NCBI GenBank assembly: GCA_036389035.1
Contig: DASVQQ010000040.1
Span: 62,001-126,000 of the forward strand
Origin: Jatrophihabitans sp.
GTDB lineage: Bacteria; Actinomycetota; Actinomycetes; Mycobacteriales; Jatrophihabitantaceae
Length of the DNA stretch: 64,000 nucleotides
Reading direction: 5' to 3'
The translations under genes and the position numbers were made by a program. Shown in pieces: positions 8,779-17,795 of the stretch. The stretch's first letter is position 1, and every line of letters begins with the position of its first letter. The notes below the pieces were generated by a model. The model was not told the DNA's origin. It ran no database searches and saw only the letters and a list, made by a program, of their open reading frames with translations.

Positions 8779-8992
8779 GCGCTCCGTCCTCCCGTCCCGC
8801 CGCCCGGCAGCGCCGGCGACCGCGTCGGGAGCCGCCAGGACTGCCGAGGCCGCAGCTCCGCCTCGCCGAATCAGGTCCATACCCTTACAGCACCGCCGGG
8901 GTCGCGAATGTGACATCCCGGATCGCAGTGTGCCGGAACGAGCCGAACGGCAGATCAGGCGCGTCGACGGACAGCGGTCAGCCCGGACGGGC

Positions 8993-10489
8993 TCAGGTGC
9001 GCGCTCCGCCCTTGGACAGGCCGACCTTTTCGGGGCCGGCGGACCGTCCGCCCTGGGACAGCCGGGCATGGCGGTATCCGTAGAGCAGATAGATCAACAG
9101 GCCGAGCGCCAACCACGCCGCGAACCGTAGCCAGGTGGCGATGGTCAGGTTCGTCATCAGGTAGAGGCAGGCCAGCATGGACAGGATGGGGATGAACGGG
9201 GACCACGGCACCCGGAAGGGGCGCTTGATCCCGGCTTCGGTCCGGCGCAGGATCGGGATCGCCGCTGACACGATGAGGAACGCGAACAGCGTCCCGATGC
9301 TGACCAGGTTGGCCAGGGACTCCAGCGAGACGAAGCCGCTGAGCAGGGTCACCGCGACCGTCATGGCGGCGGTGATGCGCACCGGGGTGCCGAATCTGGG
9401 GTGGATGGCGCCCACCGACCTGGGCAGCAAGCCGTCGCGGGCCATCGCGAAACCGATCCGTCCCATGGTGATGATGCAGACCAGGATGACCGAGGTCAGG
9501 CCGGCGACCGCGGCGATAGAGATGAGGGTGCCTGCCCAGCTGGCCCCCACCGTGTCGAAGGCCGAGGCCAGCGGCGAGTCCACATCGAGCTGGCCGTAGC
9601 TCACCATGCCGGTGACCACGATCGCCACCCCCATGTAGAGGACGGTGGCGATGGCAAGCGTTCCCAACAGGCCCAGTGGCAGGTCCCGGGACGGCTTGCG
9701 GGTCTCCTCGCTCATGTTCGCCACCGCCTCGAAACCGCTGTAGGCGAAGAACACCACGGCCGCCGCGGTGAGAATGCCACCGATGCCGAACGCCTCCGGG
9801 GGCAGGCCGAACACGGCTTGCGCCACAGTCCGCTCCGACCCCTGCGGGGCGTTGACGGAGCCCGCGGACTCCGGCACGAAGGGGCTCCAGTTGCTCAGCT
9901 TCACGAAGAACGCGCCGGCGATGATGATGAACAGGCAGATCGCCACCTTGATGATCACCAGCGCGTTGGTGACCCTGGCGGACTCCCTGATGCCCAGTGC
10001 GGCGACGACGCCGAGCACGAGCGTGATCGCCATGGCCCCGACGTTGACTGTCGCCTCATCGCCGAAGAGCGAGGGCGGCAGCGAGAAGAGGTTCTGCAGG
10101 TACCCCGACCAGCCCCGGGCGACCACCGCGGCGCCCAGCGCGAACTCCAGGATCATGTCCCAACCGATGATCCACGCGACAAGCTCGCCGAGGCTGACAT
10201 AGGCGTAGCTGTAAGCGCTGCCGGCGGTGGGGACTCCGGAGGCGAGTTCGGCGTAGCAGAGCCCGGCCAGCAGGGCCACCGCGCCGGCGATGAGAAACGA
10301 GATGACCACGGCCGGACCGGCGTGGTTCTTCGCCTCGATCCCGGTGAGCGTGAAGATGCCGGTGCCGATCACCACGCCGACGCCCAAGCCGGTCAGGTCC
10401 ACCGGTCCCAGCCGCTTTCGCAGGCCAGTGCCTTCGTCGGCGCCCTGGGACAGCAGATCCTCAACCCGCTTCTTGCGCAATAGGTCCAT
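8993..10489 (-). CDS. APC-family amino acid permease
   Basis: This is a 498-residue membrane protein with at least twelve hydrophobic segments. The N-terminal signature GVGVVIGTGIFTLTG matches the cationic amino acid transporter (YfnA/CAT) branch of the APC superfamily. EETRKPSRDLPLG in the middle is the usual conserved cytoplasmic loop. It would import an amino acid by symport or exchange; basic or branched amino acids are possible but not decided. The ATG start gives the usual N-terminal lead of the family (LLRKKRVEDLL). It stands alone between the sigma operon and the CotH gene. Confidence 0.92.
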   Translation of the reverse strand: MDLLRKKRVEDLLSQGADEGTGLRKRLGPVDLTGLGVGVVIGTGIFTLTGIEAKNHAGPAVVISFLIAGAVALLAGLCYAELASGVPTAGSAYSYAYVSLGELVAWIIGWDMILEFALGAAVVARGWSGYLQNLFSLPPSLFGDEATVNVGAMAITLVLGVVAALGIRESARVTNALVIIKVAICLFIIIAGAFFVKLSNWSPFVPESAGSVNAPQGSERTVAQAVFGLPPEAFGIGGILTAAAVVFFAYSGFEAVANMSEETRKPSRDLPLGLLGTLAIATVLYMGVAIVVTGMVSYGQLDVDSPLASAFDTVGASWAGTLISIAAVAGLTSVILVCIITMGRIGFAMARDGLLPRSVGAIHPRFGTPVRITAAMTVAVTLLSGFVSLESLANLVSIGTLFAFLIVSAAIPILRRTEAGIKRPFRVPWSPFIPILSMLACLYLMTNLTIATWLRFAAWLALGLLIYLLYGYRHARLSQGGRSAGPEKVGLSKGGART

Positions 10490-10658
10490 GAATGCACGCT
10501 AGCCGGTGTGACCGCCAGCCCGTCAAGTCAGACATTTGACCCGCACACCCGAGGAGCGCTGTAAGAGCCGCGTGGCCCTTATCGTCGCGGTATGCCCCTA
10601 TGTTTCTAGAAGCATTCGGTAGCGAATCGACTACTCAAAGCAGGCTATTTCAAACCGG

Positions 10659-10705
10659 CCCCCCGATGTGTGTTCGGCGCTATGTTCGATGCACCGACCG
10701 GGGGG
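10659..10705 (+). promoter_or_regulatory. Possible hairpin masking the ribosome binding site of the CotH gene
   Basis: CCCCCCG at 10659-10665 can pair perfectly with CGGGGGG at 10699-10705. The second arm contains most of the GGGGGA ribosome binding site of the gene starting at 10713. The loop is 33 bases. Only the pairing is seen; regulation is inference. Confidence 0.3.
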
Positions 10706-10712
10706 AAGCACG

Positions 10713-13700
10713 ATGGCAATGCGCCGCGCACGTCTGATCATTTCTGTTATCGCGGCGGGCGCGATGGCCGTGGGCGCGCTCAGCGTCAACACGCCGGCCT
10801 TCGCCCAACCGGGTGGAGTGGTGATCTCAGAACTGCACTATCACGCCGGCACTGACCTGGACACCGACGACTTCCTGGAACTGACCAACACCGGCGCCGC
10901 CGAGGTCGACGTCTCCGGCTGGAGTTTCACAGCCGGGATCACCGTGGTCCTCCCCGCGGGCACCACCATCCCCGCCGGTGGCCATGCCGTGGTGGCCAAG
11001 GACGCCGCGCGGTTCCAGTCGTTGTACGGGTTCGCGCCCGTCGCCGCTTACTCCGGAAACCTGAGCAACGGCGGCGAGACGATCACCCTGGTCGACGCCG
11101 ACGCCGCTGTCATCGACACGGTCAGCTACGCCGATGCCGCGCCCTGGCCCCCCGCGCCCGACGGCACCGGTCCCTCACTCGAGCTGCGTGGCCTGATGTA
11201 TGACAACACCCTTGCCGAGAACTGGGGCGCCTCCACCGTCACCGGCGGGACGCCGGGTGCGGTGAATTCACTCGACGGCACCGCGCCACCGCCCCGGGCG
11301 ACCGCGGTCCAGGCGACTCCTCAGCGTCCCGCTCCGGCTGAGCCGGTGCTGATCACCGCGCGATTGCCGATCGGGTCCACCGCGACCGTGTCCTACAAGG
11401 TCATGTTCGCCGCGGACGCGCAGGTCCCCATGCTCGATGACGCCGCCAGCCCTGGTGGCAGCGGCGACGGCATGTTCGCAGCGACCATCCCCGGGCAGCC
11501 GGCCGGCAACCTGGTCAGGTACCGCATCGACGCCACGGCCGGAGACGATCAGGGTTTCTCCTACCCGGCTGCGGGCGACACCGTGAACTACGCCGGCTTC
11601 GTGGTCCGCAACCCGGCCGTGAGCACCAACCTGCCGGTCGTGGAGTGGTTCATGGAGGACGCGGTCTACAACGACCTGCTGGCCAACCACCGCTACGACA
11701 ACGTGACCGGGCCGGCGGTGATCTCCTACGACGGAATCGTCTATGACAACGTCGCGATGCGGATTCGGGGCAACACCAGCCGCGCGCGTCCCAAGGTGGC
11801 CTGGAAGGTCGAGATGCCCTCGGGGCACGACTTCGACATGGGCGCGAGATTGCCGTACCCGCTGGACGAGTTCGCCATCATGGGCGAAGCCGAGCCACTG
11901 GCCGACGTCTCCTGGAACACCGTCGGCGCCGCGGGCGCCCGCCGGCTGGCCATCCTGCCGGTCCGCACCCAGCGCAACGGTCAGTTCTGGAGCGTCGGCA
12001 AGGTCATGGAGCTCGAGGACGGCGACTGGCGAGACGCCCAGGGCGTCTCCAAGTGGTCCATCTACAAGGGTGAGGGCGGCTCGCTGGCAAGGACCTCGTC
12101 ACCGGCCGTGCTCGCTGCCACCACCTCCGCCGGCTGCCCCCTGTGCCAGCCCGAGCCGTGGCTGGACAAGAAGACCAGGGAGGACGAGGACTACACCGAC
12201 GTCTGGACACTCAGCCAGTTCCTCGACGCCCCGGCCTCGACCACCCAGCGCGCCTGGATCGACCAGAACGTCAACGTCCCCGTGATGATCAACTACATGG
12301 CCATCAACAGTGTTATGCGGCATGCGGACTCCGGTTGGTACAACTGGTGGGTCGCCAGGGACACCGAGGGCACCGGCCGGTGGGAGATGTGGCACTGGGA
12401 CCTCAACTGGACCTTCACCACCGACGCCATCGACGGCAAGGGCGAGTTCCTCACCCCCGACACCTCGAACCGTTTCACCAGGGCGATGCTGGGCTATCCC
12501 GATCTGCGCGAGATGTTCCACCGGCGTCTTCGCACGCTGGCCGACCAGTTGCTGACGCCACCCAGCTATGAACAGCAGTGGGACGCCATCAGCGGGCCGT
12601 ACCTGAGCGACTGGAACCTCGACCGCGCGCTCTGGGGCGGTTACACGCCCAGCGCCTCGCGCGCCAACTTCGTGACCGGAGTGACCGACCGGCGCAATGT
12701 GGTGAGCGCCAACTCCGGAGCGGGCAAGCCGGTGCCGGCATCGCAGTCCTCGGCTCCCGAGGTGGTCATCAACGAGATCATGTATCAGCCCGCCGGGGCG
12801 GCCGACGCCGAGTACGTGGAGTTGTACAACCCCTCCCCCAGCGAGTCCGTCGACATCTCCGGCTGGACACTCGACGGCGCCGGACTGACCATCCAGCCCG
12901 GCACGGTGCTGCTGCCGCAGGCTTACGCCGTCGTGGTCAAGAAGGACACCTCGTTCCGGGCGGCCTATCCGGGCGGGGGCAGGTTCGTCGCCGGCCAGTA
13001 CGCCACGAGCCTGGACGACGCCGGCGGGACGCTCACGTTGCGTCAGGGCGAGCGCGTCGTCGACACGGTGACCTACTCCGCCGCCGATCCCTGGCCCGCC
13101 GCGGCCGCCGGCGCGGGCCCGTCGTTGGAACTGCAGGACTGGTCCAGCGACAACGCGCTGGCCTCCAGCTGGACGGCCAACTCCGCTGTGACCGGAACAC
13201 CCGGAAAGGTCAACTCCACCACCAGCCCGCCACCGGACACCACGCCGCCCTCGTCGCCAGGCGCCCTGACGGCGTCGGCCGTCGGCACCACCCAACTCAC
13301 CCTGCACTGGGGAGCGGCCAACGACAACGTAGCCGTGACCGGATACCGCCTGACCCGCAACGGGACGGTCCTGCCAGGCACGGTCACCGGCCTGAGCTTC
13401 ACCGACACCGGCCTCGCACCGGCGACGACCTACTCCTACACGGTCCAGGCGCTGGACGCCGCCGGCAACGTCGGGCCGGCCGGAAACACCCTTGGCGTCA
13501 CCACCGCGGCCGACACGTCGTTCTCCGAGACGTGGACCGGCGCTGACGGTTCGGTGTGGGGGCCGGCCTGGGCCTCCGGCGCGGTCTCGGGCAGCGTGAC
13601 CAGGCAAGGAGGCACCGGGCAATTGGCGGTGAGCGACACCGCCGGCGCGTACGCCCGAGCGCAGCTGACCGGGCTGACCGCCCGGGCCGACAGCGACACC

Positions 13701-14117
13701 ACCCTCTCCTACCGTTGGAACGCGGGCACGCCGGTCGGCTATCTCAGCGTCTTCGTCCGCGGCTCGGGCGGGTGGCGCAACGGCTACCGCCCCACCACCG
13801 GTTACGGCCTGGAACTGGCGTCGAACTCCTCGTCGGTCACCATCAAGAAGACGGTCGCCGGAACCACCACGAACCTCAACACGACCAGCGGCGCCCAGCA
13901 GGTGGGTTCCGGACGCCAGTGGTTGAGGCTGCGGGTGTCCGGTTCGACCATCCAGTACAAGATCTGGGCAGATGGTCAGGTCGAACCGGCAGCCTGGCGC
14001 GCCAGCGTGACGGACACGTCCGTCACCACGGCGGGTCAGTTATTCGTCTCGCTCAACCGGGGCAGCGCCAACACCGGGGTGAAGTCGGTGCAGTTCGATG
14101 ACTTGGCAGTTCGATGA
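10713..14117 (+). CDS. Secreted CotH-kinase protein with two lamin-tail domains, FN3 and C-terminal beta domain
   Basis: The ATG at 10713 follows a GGGGGA site and begins a signal peptide (about residues 1-31, A-F-A before cleavage). In-frame sequence upstream to 10668 is less likely to be translated. The 1134-residue product has a lamin-tail domain (about 33-170), a linker, a CotH-kinase domain (about 309-662, with RGNTSR and WHWDLNWTF), and a second lamin-tail domain (about 682-834). A fibronectin type III domain (about 839-929) and a jelly-roll-like C-terminal domain (about 934-1134) follow. CotH proteins are atypical protein kinases known from Bacillus spore coats. Extracellular bacterial versions with lamin-tail domains are common, but their substrates are mostly unknown. 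Its G+C is normal for the window, and it has no operon partner. Confidence 0.88.
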   Translation: MAMRRARLIISVIAAGAMAVGALSVNTPAFAQPGGVVISELHYHAGTDLDTDDFLELTNTGAAEVDVSGWSFTAGITVVLPAGTTIPAGGHAVVAKDAARFQSLYGFAPVAAYSGNLSNGGETITLVDADAAVIDTVSYADAAPWPPAPDGTGPSLELRGLMYDNTLAENWGASTVTGGTPGAVNSLDGTAPPPRATAVQATPQRPAPAEPVLITARLPIGSTATVSYKVMFAADAQVPMLDDAASPGGSGDGMFAATIPGQPAGNLVRYRIDATAGDDQGFSYPAAGDTVNYAGFVVRNPAVSTNLPVVEWFMEDAVYNDLLANHRYDNVTGPAVISYDGIVYDNVAMRIRGNTSRARPKVAWKVEMPSGHDFDMGARLPYPLDEFAIMGEAEPLADVSWNTVGAAGARRLAILPVRTQRNGQFWSVGKVMELEDGDWRDAQGVSKWSIYKGEGGSLARTSSPAVLAATTSAGCPLCQPEPWLDKKTREDEDYTDVWTLSQFLDAPASTTQRAWIDQNVNVPVMINYMAINSVMRHADSGWYNWWVARDTEGTGRWEMWHWDLNWTFTTDAIDGKGEFLTPDTSNRFTRAMLGYPDLREMFHRRLRTLADQLLTPPSYEQQWDAISGPYLSDWNLDRALWGGYTPSASRANFVTGVTDRRNVVSANSGAGKPVPASQSSAPEVVINEIMYQPAGAADAEYVELYNPSPSESVDISGWTLDGAGLTIQPGTVLLPQAYAVVVKKDTSFRAAYPGGGRFVAGQYATSLDDAGGTLTLRQGERVVDTVTYSAADPWPAAAAGAGPSLELQDWSSDNALASSWTANSAVTGTPGKVNSTTSPPPDTTPPSSPGALTASAVGTTQLTLHWGAANDNVAVTGYRLTRNGTVLPGTVTGLSFTDTGLAPATTYSYTVQALDAAGNVGPAGNTLGVTTAADTSFSETWTGADGSVWGPAWASGAVSGSVTRQGGTGQLAVSDTAGAYARAQLTGLTARADSDTTLSYRWNAGTPVGYLSVFVRGSGGWRNGYRPTTGYGLELASNSSSVTIKKTVAGTTTNLNTTSGAQQVGSGRQWLRLRVSGSTIQYKIWADGQVEPAAWRASVTDTSVTTAGQLFVSLNRGSANTGVKSVQFDDLAVR

Positions 14118-14244
14118 CTTGGCGGTGCGCTGAGAGCCCTTTGGCCGGCGCGGTGAGGACAGCACACCGCTGGTCGGCCCGCGGTATCGCCGGACGGGGT
14201 TCTGCCCCTCTAGTCGATATCGCGACAGCTCTGAAGGAGACACC

Positions 14245-14658
14245 GTGCAGATCTTGCAGAAGCAGCCGACCATCAAGGGCCCGCCCCAGTGGTTCACCGG
14301 TGACGTGCACCTCAACGTCATCGCCCGGGGCCAGGAGCCCTCGCGGCTCCGGGTCAACACCGTCCGGTTCGCGCCGGGCGCGCGGACGGCCTGGCACACC
14401 CACGCCTACGGGCAGATCCTGCACGTCACCGAAGGGATCTGCCTGACCCAGTCCCGCGGCCGCGAGGTCGCCGTCCTGCGCCCCGGCGACGCCGTCTGGG
14501 CCTCGCCGGGCGAGTGGCACTGGCACGGCGCCGCACCTGACCAATTCATGGCGCACACCGTGATCTGGGACGGCGACCCCGATGGCGAGGAGACCACCTG
14601 GGGCGAGCTGGTCACCGACGAGGAATACGGCTATCCGGACGGTCAGCAGCCCACCTGA
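14245..14658 (+). CDS. Small cupin-domain protein
   Basis: This 137-residue protein starts at a GTG behind a GAAGGAG ribosome binding site. It is a single cupin barrel. The first motif is HTHAYGQ (two metal-ligand histidines) with a following glutamate in VTEG, and the second is the EWHWHG segment. The type resembles cupins often found beside carboxymuconolactone decarboxylase-like proteins and regulators (QxxHVTEGxxxxQ, PGDxVxxxPGxWHWHGA). A metal-dependent role in the cytoplasm is expected, but the substrate is unknown. The next gene is convergent. Confidence 0.85.
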   Translation: MQILQKQPTIKGPPQWFTGDVHLNVIARGQEPSRLRVNTVRFAPGARTAWHTHAYGQILHVTEGICLTQSRGREVAVLRPGDAVWASPGEWHWHGAAPDQFMAHTVIWDGDPDGEETTWGELVTDEEYGYPDGQQPT

Positions 14659-14684
14659 CCCACGCGCCGGCGGCGCACGTTCGA

Positions 14685-15641
14685 TCAGCCGAGCGCGCTG
14701 TCGATCAGCTTGCACGCGTCCTGGAGCCGCGTGCCCAGGTAGGTGCCGGGCAGGTTGCGGCGGCTTCGGGTCGAGGTGAAGGCGTTGCCCGCGTAGAACA
14801 CCTCGACGCCCAGGACGTTCGCGGCGTGCAGTGATTGGATGGCGCGGGCGCGACCGGAGTTGAGGTGCGAGACGATGACGGCAGCCCCGGCGCCGGTCGC
14901 TCGGATCGCGGTCTCCAGAGCGGGTACGGAGGTCTTGGCCCCCAGCAGGCGAACGGTCCACTGCTGGTAGCGAAGCAGGGTCGCCAGCGCCTCCAACCCG
15001 ATGGTGTGCAGATCGGTCGGCCCGCACGCCAGCACGATGGGTGTCGGCCGGGCAGGCGCCGGGGCATAGGCGGCCAGGGTCTCCAGCCAGGCCCGCGATG
15101 CCTCGGTGGCGAGGTGTTCCTGTTCCACGTCGCAACGCCCGGTCTGCCACCACAGCCCGACCTGCCGCATCGCCGGCAGCAGCACGTCGTCCAGGCAGGC
15201 CGCCAGGCCCAGGGCGCCCTGGGCCCGGGTCCGGGGCGCGCGCACCGCGACCGGGTCCGAGCGTTTGGACGCGGCCAGCACGTCGTTGACGAACTCGCTG
15301 GCGGTGCCGGTGAGCCGGAGCAACTCGCGCACCGACTGGGCGGCTTGGCTGGCCCGCTTGCCCCGGGCTATCTCATCGCGCATCAGCCGGAGGCCGTGCA
15401 GCTCCGCGGTGGAGTACCGGCGGTGCTTGCCCACGCCGCGGACCGTCTCAGGCATGTTGTAGCGCAGTTCCCAGGAGCGCAGCGTCGGCATGGGCACCCC
15501 GAGCTGGCGCGCCGCCTCGGCGATCGGCACACCGGGAAACGCGTTGTGCGGCTCCTCGTCACCGTCGGAAACCGGCATCAGTCCGGACCCGGCGGATCTG
15601 TTGGACCCGTCTGGTGGTGGGCCGCTCGGGGTGCTGCTCAT
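14685..15641 (-). CDS. MerR-type regulator with adenosylcobalamin-binding domain (CarH/LitR-like)
   Basis: This 318-residue protein has a MerR helix-turn-helix at about 36-105 (PIAEAARQLGVPMPTLRSWE and KHRRYS), a helical B12-cap domain (about 110-195) and a Rossmann-like B12-binding domain (about 200-318). The signatures of light-sensing CarH proteins are intact: W165 followed after nine residues by E175-H176, and the lower-ligand motif DLHTIG with H212. CarH/LitR regulators bind adenosylcobalamin as tetramers in the dark, sit on operators, and fall apart in light. The same mechanism is expected here. It lies 89 bases downstream of a paralogue that lacks the DNA-binding part, probably in one transcript. 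Confidence 0.9.
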   Translation of the reverse strand: MSSTPSGPPPDGSNRSAGSGLMPVSDGDEEPHNAFPGVPIAEAARQLGVPMPTLRSWELRYNMPETVRGVGKHRRYSTAELHGLRLMRDEIARGKRASQAAQSVRELLRLTGTASEFVNDVLAASKRSDPVAVRAPRTRAQGALGLAACLDDVLLPAMRQVGLWWQTGRCDVEQEHLATEASRAWLETLAAYAPAPARPTPIVLACGPTDLHTIGLEALATLLRYQQWTVRLLGAKTSVPALETAIRATGAGAAVIVSHLNSGRARAIQSLHAANVLGVEVFYAGNAFTSTRSRRNLPGTYLGTRLQDACKLIDSALG

Positions 15642-15730
15642 CGGGGTGTCCGTCGAAGAAGAGGGGGACCGGCGTATGAGGTGGAACCCGCCCAGCTTCG
15701 CACGCGGACGTGCCAGCGTCTATCCGATGC

Positions 15731-16417
15731 TCAGCTCGCAGGTTCCGTCCTGGCCGCTGATCGCAGGATGAGCGAGGACGCGGTCTGCAGCCGGGTTCCG
15801 AGATAGGTCCCGGGGAGGTTGCGTCGCAGTCTGGCGGTCGCGAAGGCGTCCCCGGCGTAGAACAGTTCGGGTACCTGTTCGTGGGCCAGGCGAAGCGATT
15901 CAGCGGCGCGGTTACGGTTGGCGCGTAGATGCGACACGATCACGACAGCCGCGGGAAGGCTGGCTCGGATGGCCGTGACGAGCGCTCTGGTGGACACCCG
16001 GGCCCCGAGCAGGCGGCATTCCTGCCCCTCGTAGCGCAGCAGGATGCCCAGCGCCTCCAGGGCGAGGCTGTGCTGGTCGGTCGGCCCGCAGGCCAGCACC
16101 ACGGGTGGGCCCCGATCAGGTGCGGGCACCAGTACCTCGTGACTCTGCAGCCACGCCCGCGCGCATTCGGTGGCCAGCCGCTCCTTCTCGATGCCGCACT
16201 GCCCGCTCTGCCAGAGGGCTCCGATGGCGCGCATCCCCGGCAGCAGCACATCGTCGAGGCAGCCGCCCAAGCCACATGCTTCGGTGGCCTGTTCGAGCAC
16301 CCGTCGCATCGTCGTCGGATCATCGCGCCGGAACGCCCGCAGAAACCGGTCGGCGAACTCCGCGGGCAGCTCGGCCGGGCCGGTTGGGGTTCCCCGTAGG
16401 GGCTGCTGTTGACCCAT
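15731..16417 (-). CDS. B12-binding-domain protein, DNA-binding domain absent, upper-face motif altered
   Basis: The 228-residue product aligns with the B12 part of the neighbouring MerR protein almost throughout; for example, both end in RRNLPGTYLGTRLQ. The N-terminal 40 residues contain no helix-turn-helix. The lower axial histidine H116 is kept in DQHSLA, but the final glycine of DxHxxG is alanine. The W69-x9-E79 motif is followed by R80 where CarH proteins have histidine. It may bind cobalamin differently, or not be light-sensitive, and could form mixed oligomers with the MerR paralogue (inference). It is divergent from the GAF-ANTAR gene, with 275 bases between them. Confidence 0.85.
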   Translation of the reverse strand: MGQQQPLRGTPTGPAELPAEFADRFLRAFRRDDPTTMRRVLEQATEACGLGGCLDDVLLPGMRAIGALWQSGQCGIEKERLATECARAWLQSHEVLVPAPDRGPPVVLACGPTDQHSLALEALGILLRYEGQECRLLGARVSTRALVTAIRASLPAAVVIVSHLRANRNRAAESLRLAHEQVPELFYAGDAFATARLRRNLPGTYLGTRLQTASSLILRSAARTEPAS

Positions 16418-16692
16418 CTAGCGCGCCTCGTCGCGGCGGCCGTAGGGCGGCGGCGCGGCGGGAAGGCAGAACACGGGATTCCTCTCGGTGGTTGGCCCAC
16501 CCATCCTCACGAGCGCGCGGCGGCGCCAACAAGGGATCGATCGGGTAAGAACCACGATGCATAGTTTGAGAACGGCTTTTGACCACCGCTTCGGGGCACC
16601 ATTCAGAGGGGCACAGCAGGACGCCCGACGCTGAACCCCACTTCAGCACGGCGCCAGCTGGCATCGACTGGAACTACACCCGGAGGCTTGCC

Positions 16693-17487
16693 ATGAGCAC
16701 TCAACCCGCGCACTTTCTCGAGCACCGCTCGTCCGCTGAGGCGGGCTCGGACCTGGGGTCGATCCTCCGGGCCCTGGATGGCCTGGTGGCTTCTGCCGAA
16801 CCCGCGGTCGTGTTCACCAGCCTCGCCCGGCTGTGCGTGCCCCTGATCTGCGATGCGGCCACTGTCGCTCTCAAGACCGCTGACCAGCAGGCCTACCTGA
16901 CCAAATGGCCGTGGAGCGCGGCCGACCCGGAGGATTCCGCCCTGGTCAGGGAGGCGATGGCAGGCAGGCAGGTAGTCAGCCACGATGCGGTGCTCACCCC
17001 GATACTCGGCATGAGCACCGAAGGCGTCCTCGACTACCAGGGCGTGCTGACGCTGGCCTTCCACACGGAGCGTCCCGGTCCCAGCCATCGCGTGCTCGCT
17101 CAACTCGTCGTCGAGCGAGCGGTGACGTTGATCGAGCGCGAGCGCCTCGCCGAGCTGGCGACGGCCCTGCAGACCAAGGTCGACAACCTCGGCGTCGCGT
17201 TGACGACCAATCGCCAGATCGGCATCGCCATCGGAATCATCATGGCCAACCACAAGCTGACCGGCGACCACGCTTTTGACCTCCTGCGTCGAGTCAGCCA
17301 GCACAGTCACCGCAAGATTCATGACATCGCCGTGGACGTCGTCGACGCCGGAGTGCTCGAGCTGCCCGCCGGTCTCACCGCGATGGCGCCCCCGGTCGCC
17401 CCCGGGACCGAGACCGGAACAGCGTCCGGCCGGCGCACGTTCCTGCCCGGCCCACACACCTCCCTGCACTGCGCTCCCAGGCATTGA
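16693..17487 (+). CDS. GAF-ANTAR RNA-binding regulator
   Basis: The ATG at 16693 follows GGAGG with six spacing bases. The 264-residue protein has a GAF-like sensory domain (about 35-150). An ANTAR domain (about 158-215) follows, with the helices NRQIGIAIGIIM and AFDLLRRVSQHSHRKIHDIA. ANTAR domains bind paired hairpins in mRNA leaders and prevent termination. GAF-ANTAR proteins are common in actinobacteria, where they answer redox, light or ligand signals. About 50 extra residues at the C-terminus are Pro/Gly-rich and look disordered. The stop almost touches the next small gene, so they are probably co-transcribed. Confidence 0.88.
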   Translation: MSTQPAHFLEHRSSAEAGSDLGSILRALDGLVASAEPAVVFTSLARLCVPLICDAATVALKTADQQAYLTKWPWSAADPEDSALVREAMAGRQVVSHDAVLTPILGMSTEGVLDYQGVLTLAFHTERPGPSHRVLAQLVVERAVTLIERERLAELATALQTKVDNLGVALTTNRQIGIAIGIIMANHKLTGDHAFDLLRRVSQHSHRKIHDIAVDVVDAGVLELPAGLTAMAPPVAPGTETGTASGRRTFLPGPHTSLHCAPRH

Positions 17488-17492
17488 CACCC

Positions 17493-17795
17493 ATGTCGGC
17501 CACAATCCGGTCGCGACGCTGGCACGCCGAGATCGCCTCCCGACTGCAGGGAGGTGACTCGGTCGCCCTGATGGAGCTGTATGACGCGACCTCGGCCATC
17601 GTCTACGCCTACGCCTTGCGGGCGGCCACCTCGGGAGACGACGCCTACCGCGCCACCCGCGACGCCTATCTCACCGTGTGGCAGGCTCCGCAGATCCTCG
17701 AGGACCTCCGAGTGCCGGTCGAGGTCAGGTTGGCGTCTCTCATCAAGTCTGCCCCCGGTCAGGTCACCAAGACCCAGTCGCGAAAGCTGCCGTAG
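17493..17795 (+). CDS. Stand-alone sigma-70 region 2-like protein
   Basis: This 100-residue product has the pattern of ECF sigma region 2 (SRLQGGDSVALMELYDA, then VYAYALRA, then RDAYLTVWQAP). It stops before any region 4 helix-turn-helix. The ATG at 17493 is preferred to an in-frame TTG at 17484. No strong ribosome binding site is seen, so it may be coupled to the GAF-ANTAR gene six bases upstream. Without region 4 it cannot recognise a -35 element in the usual way. It might bind core polymerase or an anti-sigma factor, or it may be a decaying sigma gene. Its 3' end overlaps the convergent gene by 37 bases. Confidence 0.6.
   Translation: MSATIRSRRWHAEIASRLQGGDSVALMELYDATSAIVYAYALRAATSGDDAYRATRDAYLTVWQAPQILEDLRVPVEVRLASLIKSAPGQVTKTQSRKLP

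Noticed and set aside
12099..13622. Minus-strand frame opposite the CotH gene
   Set aside because: No motif, shadow composition, and the plus-strand protein has clear domains.
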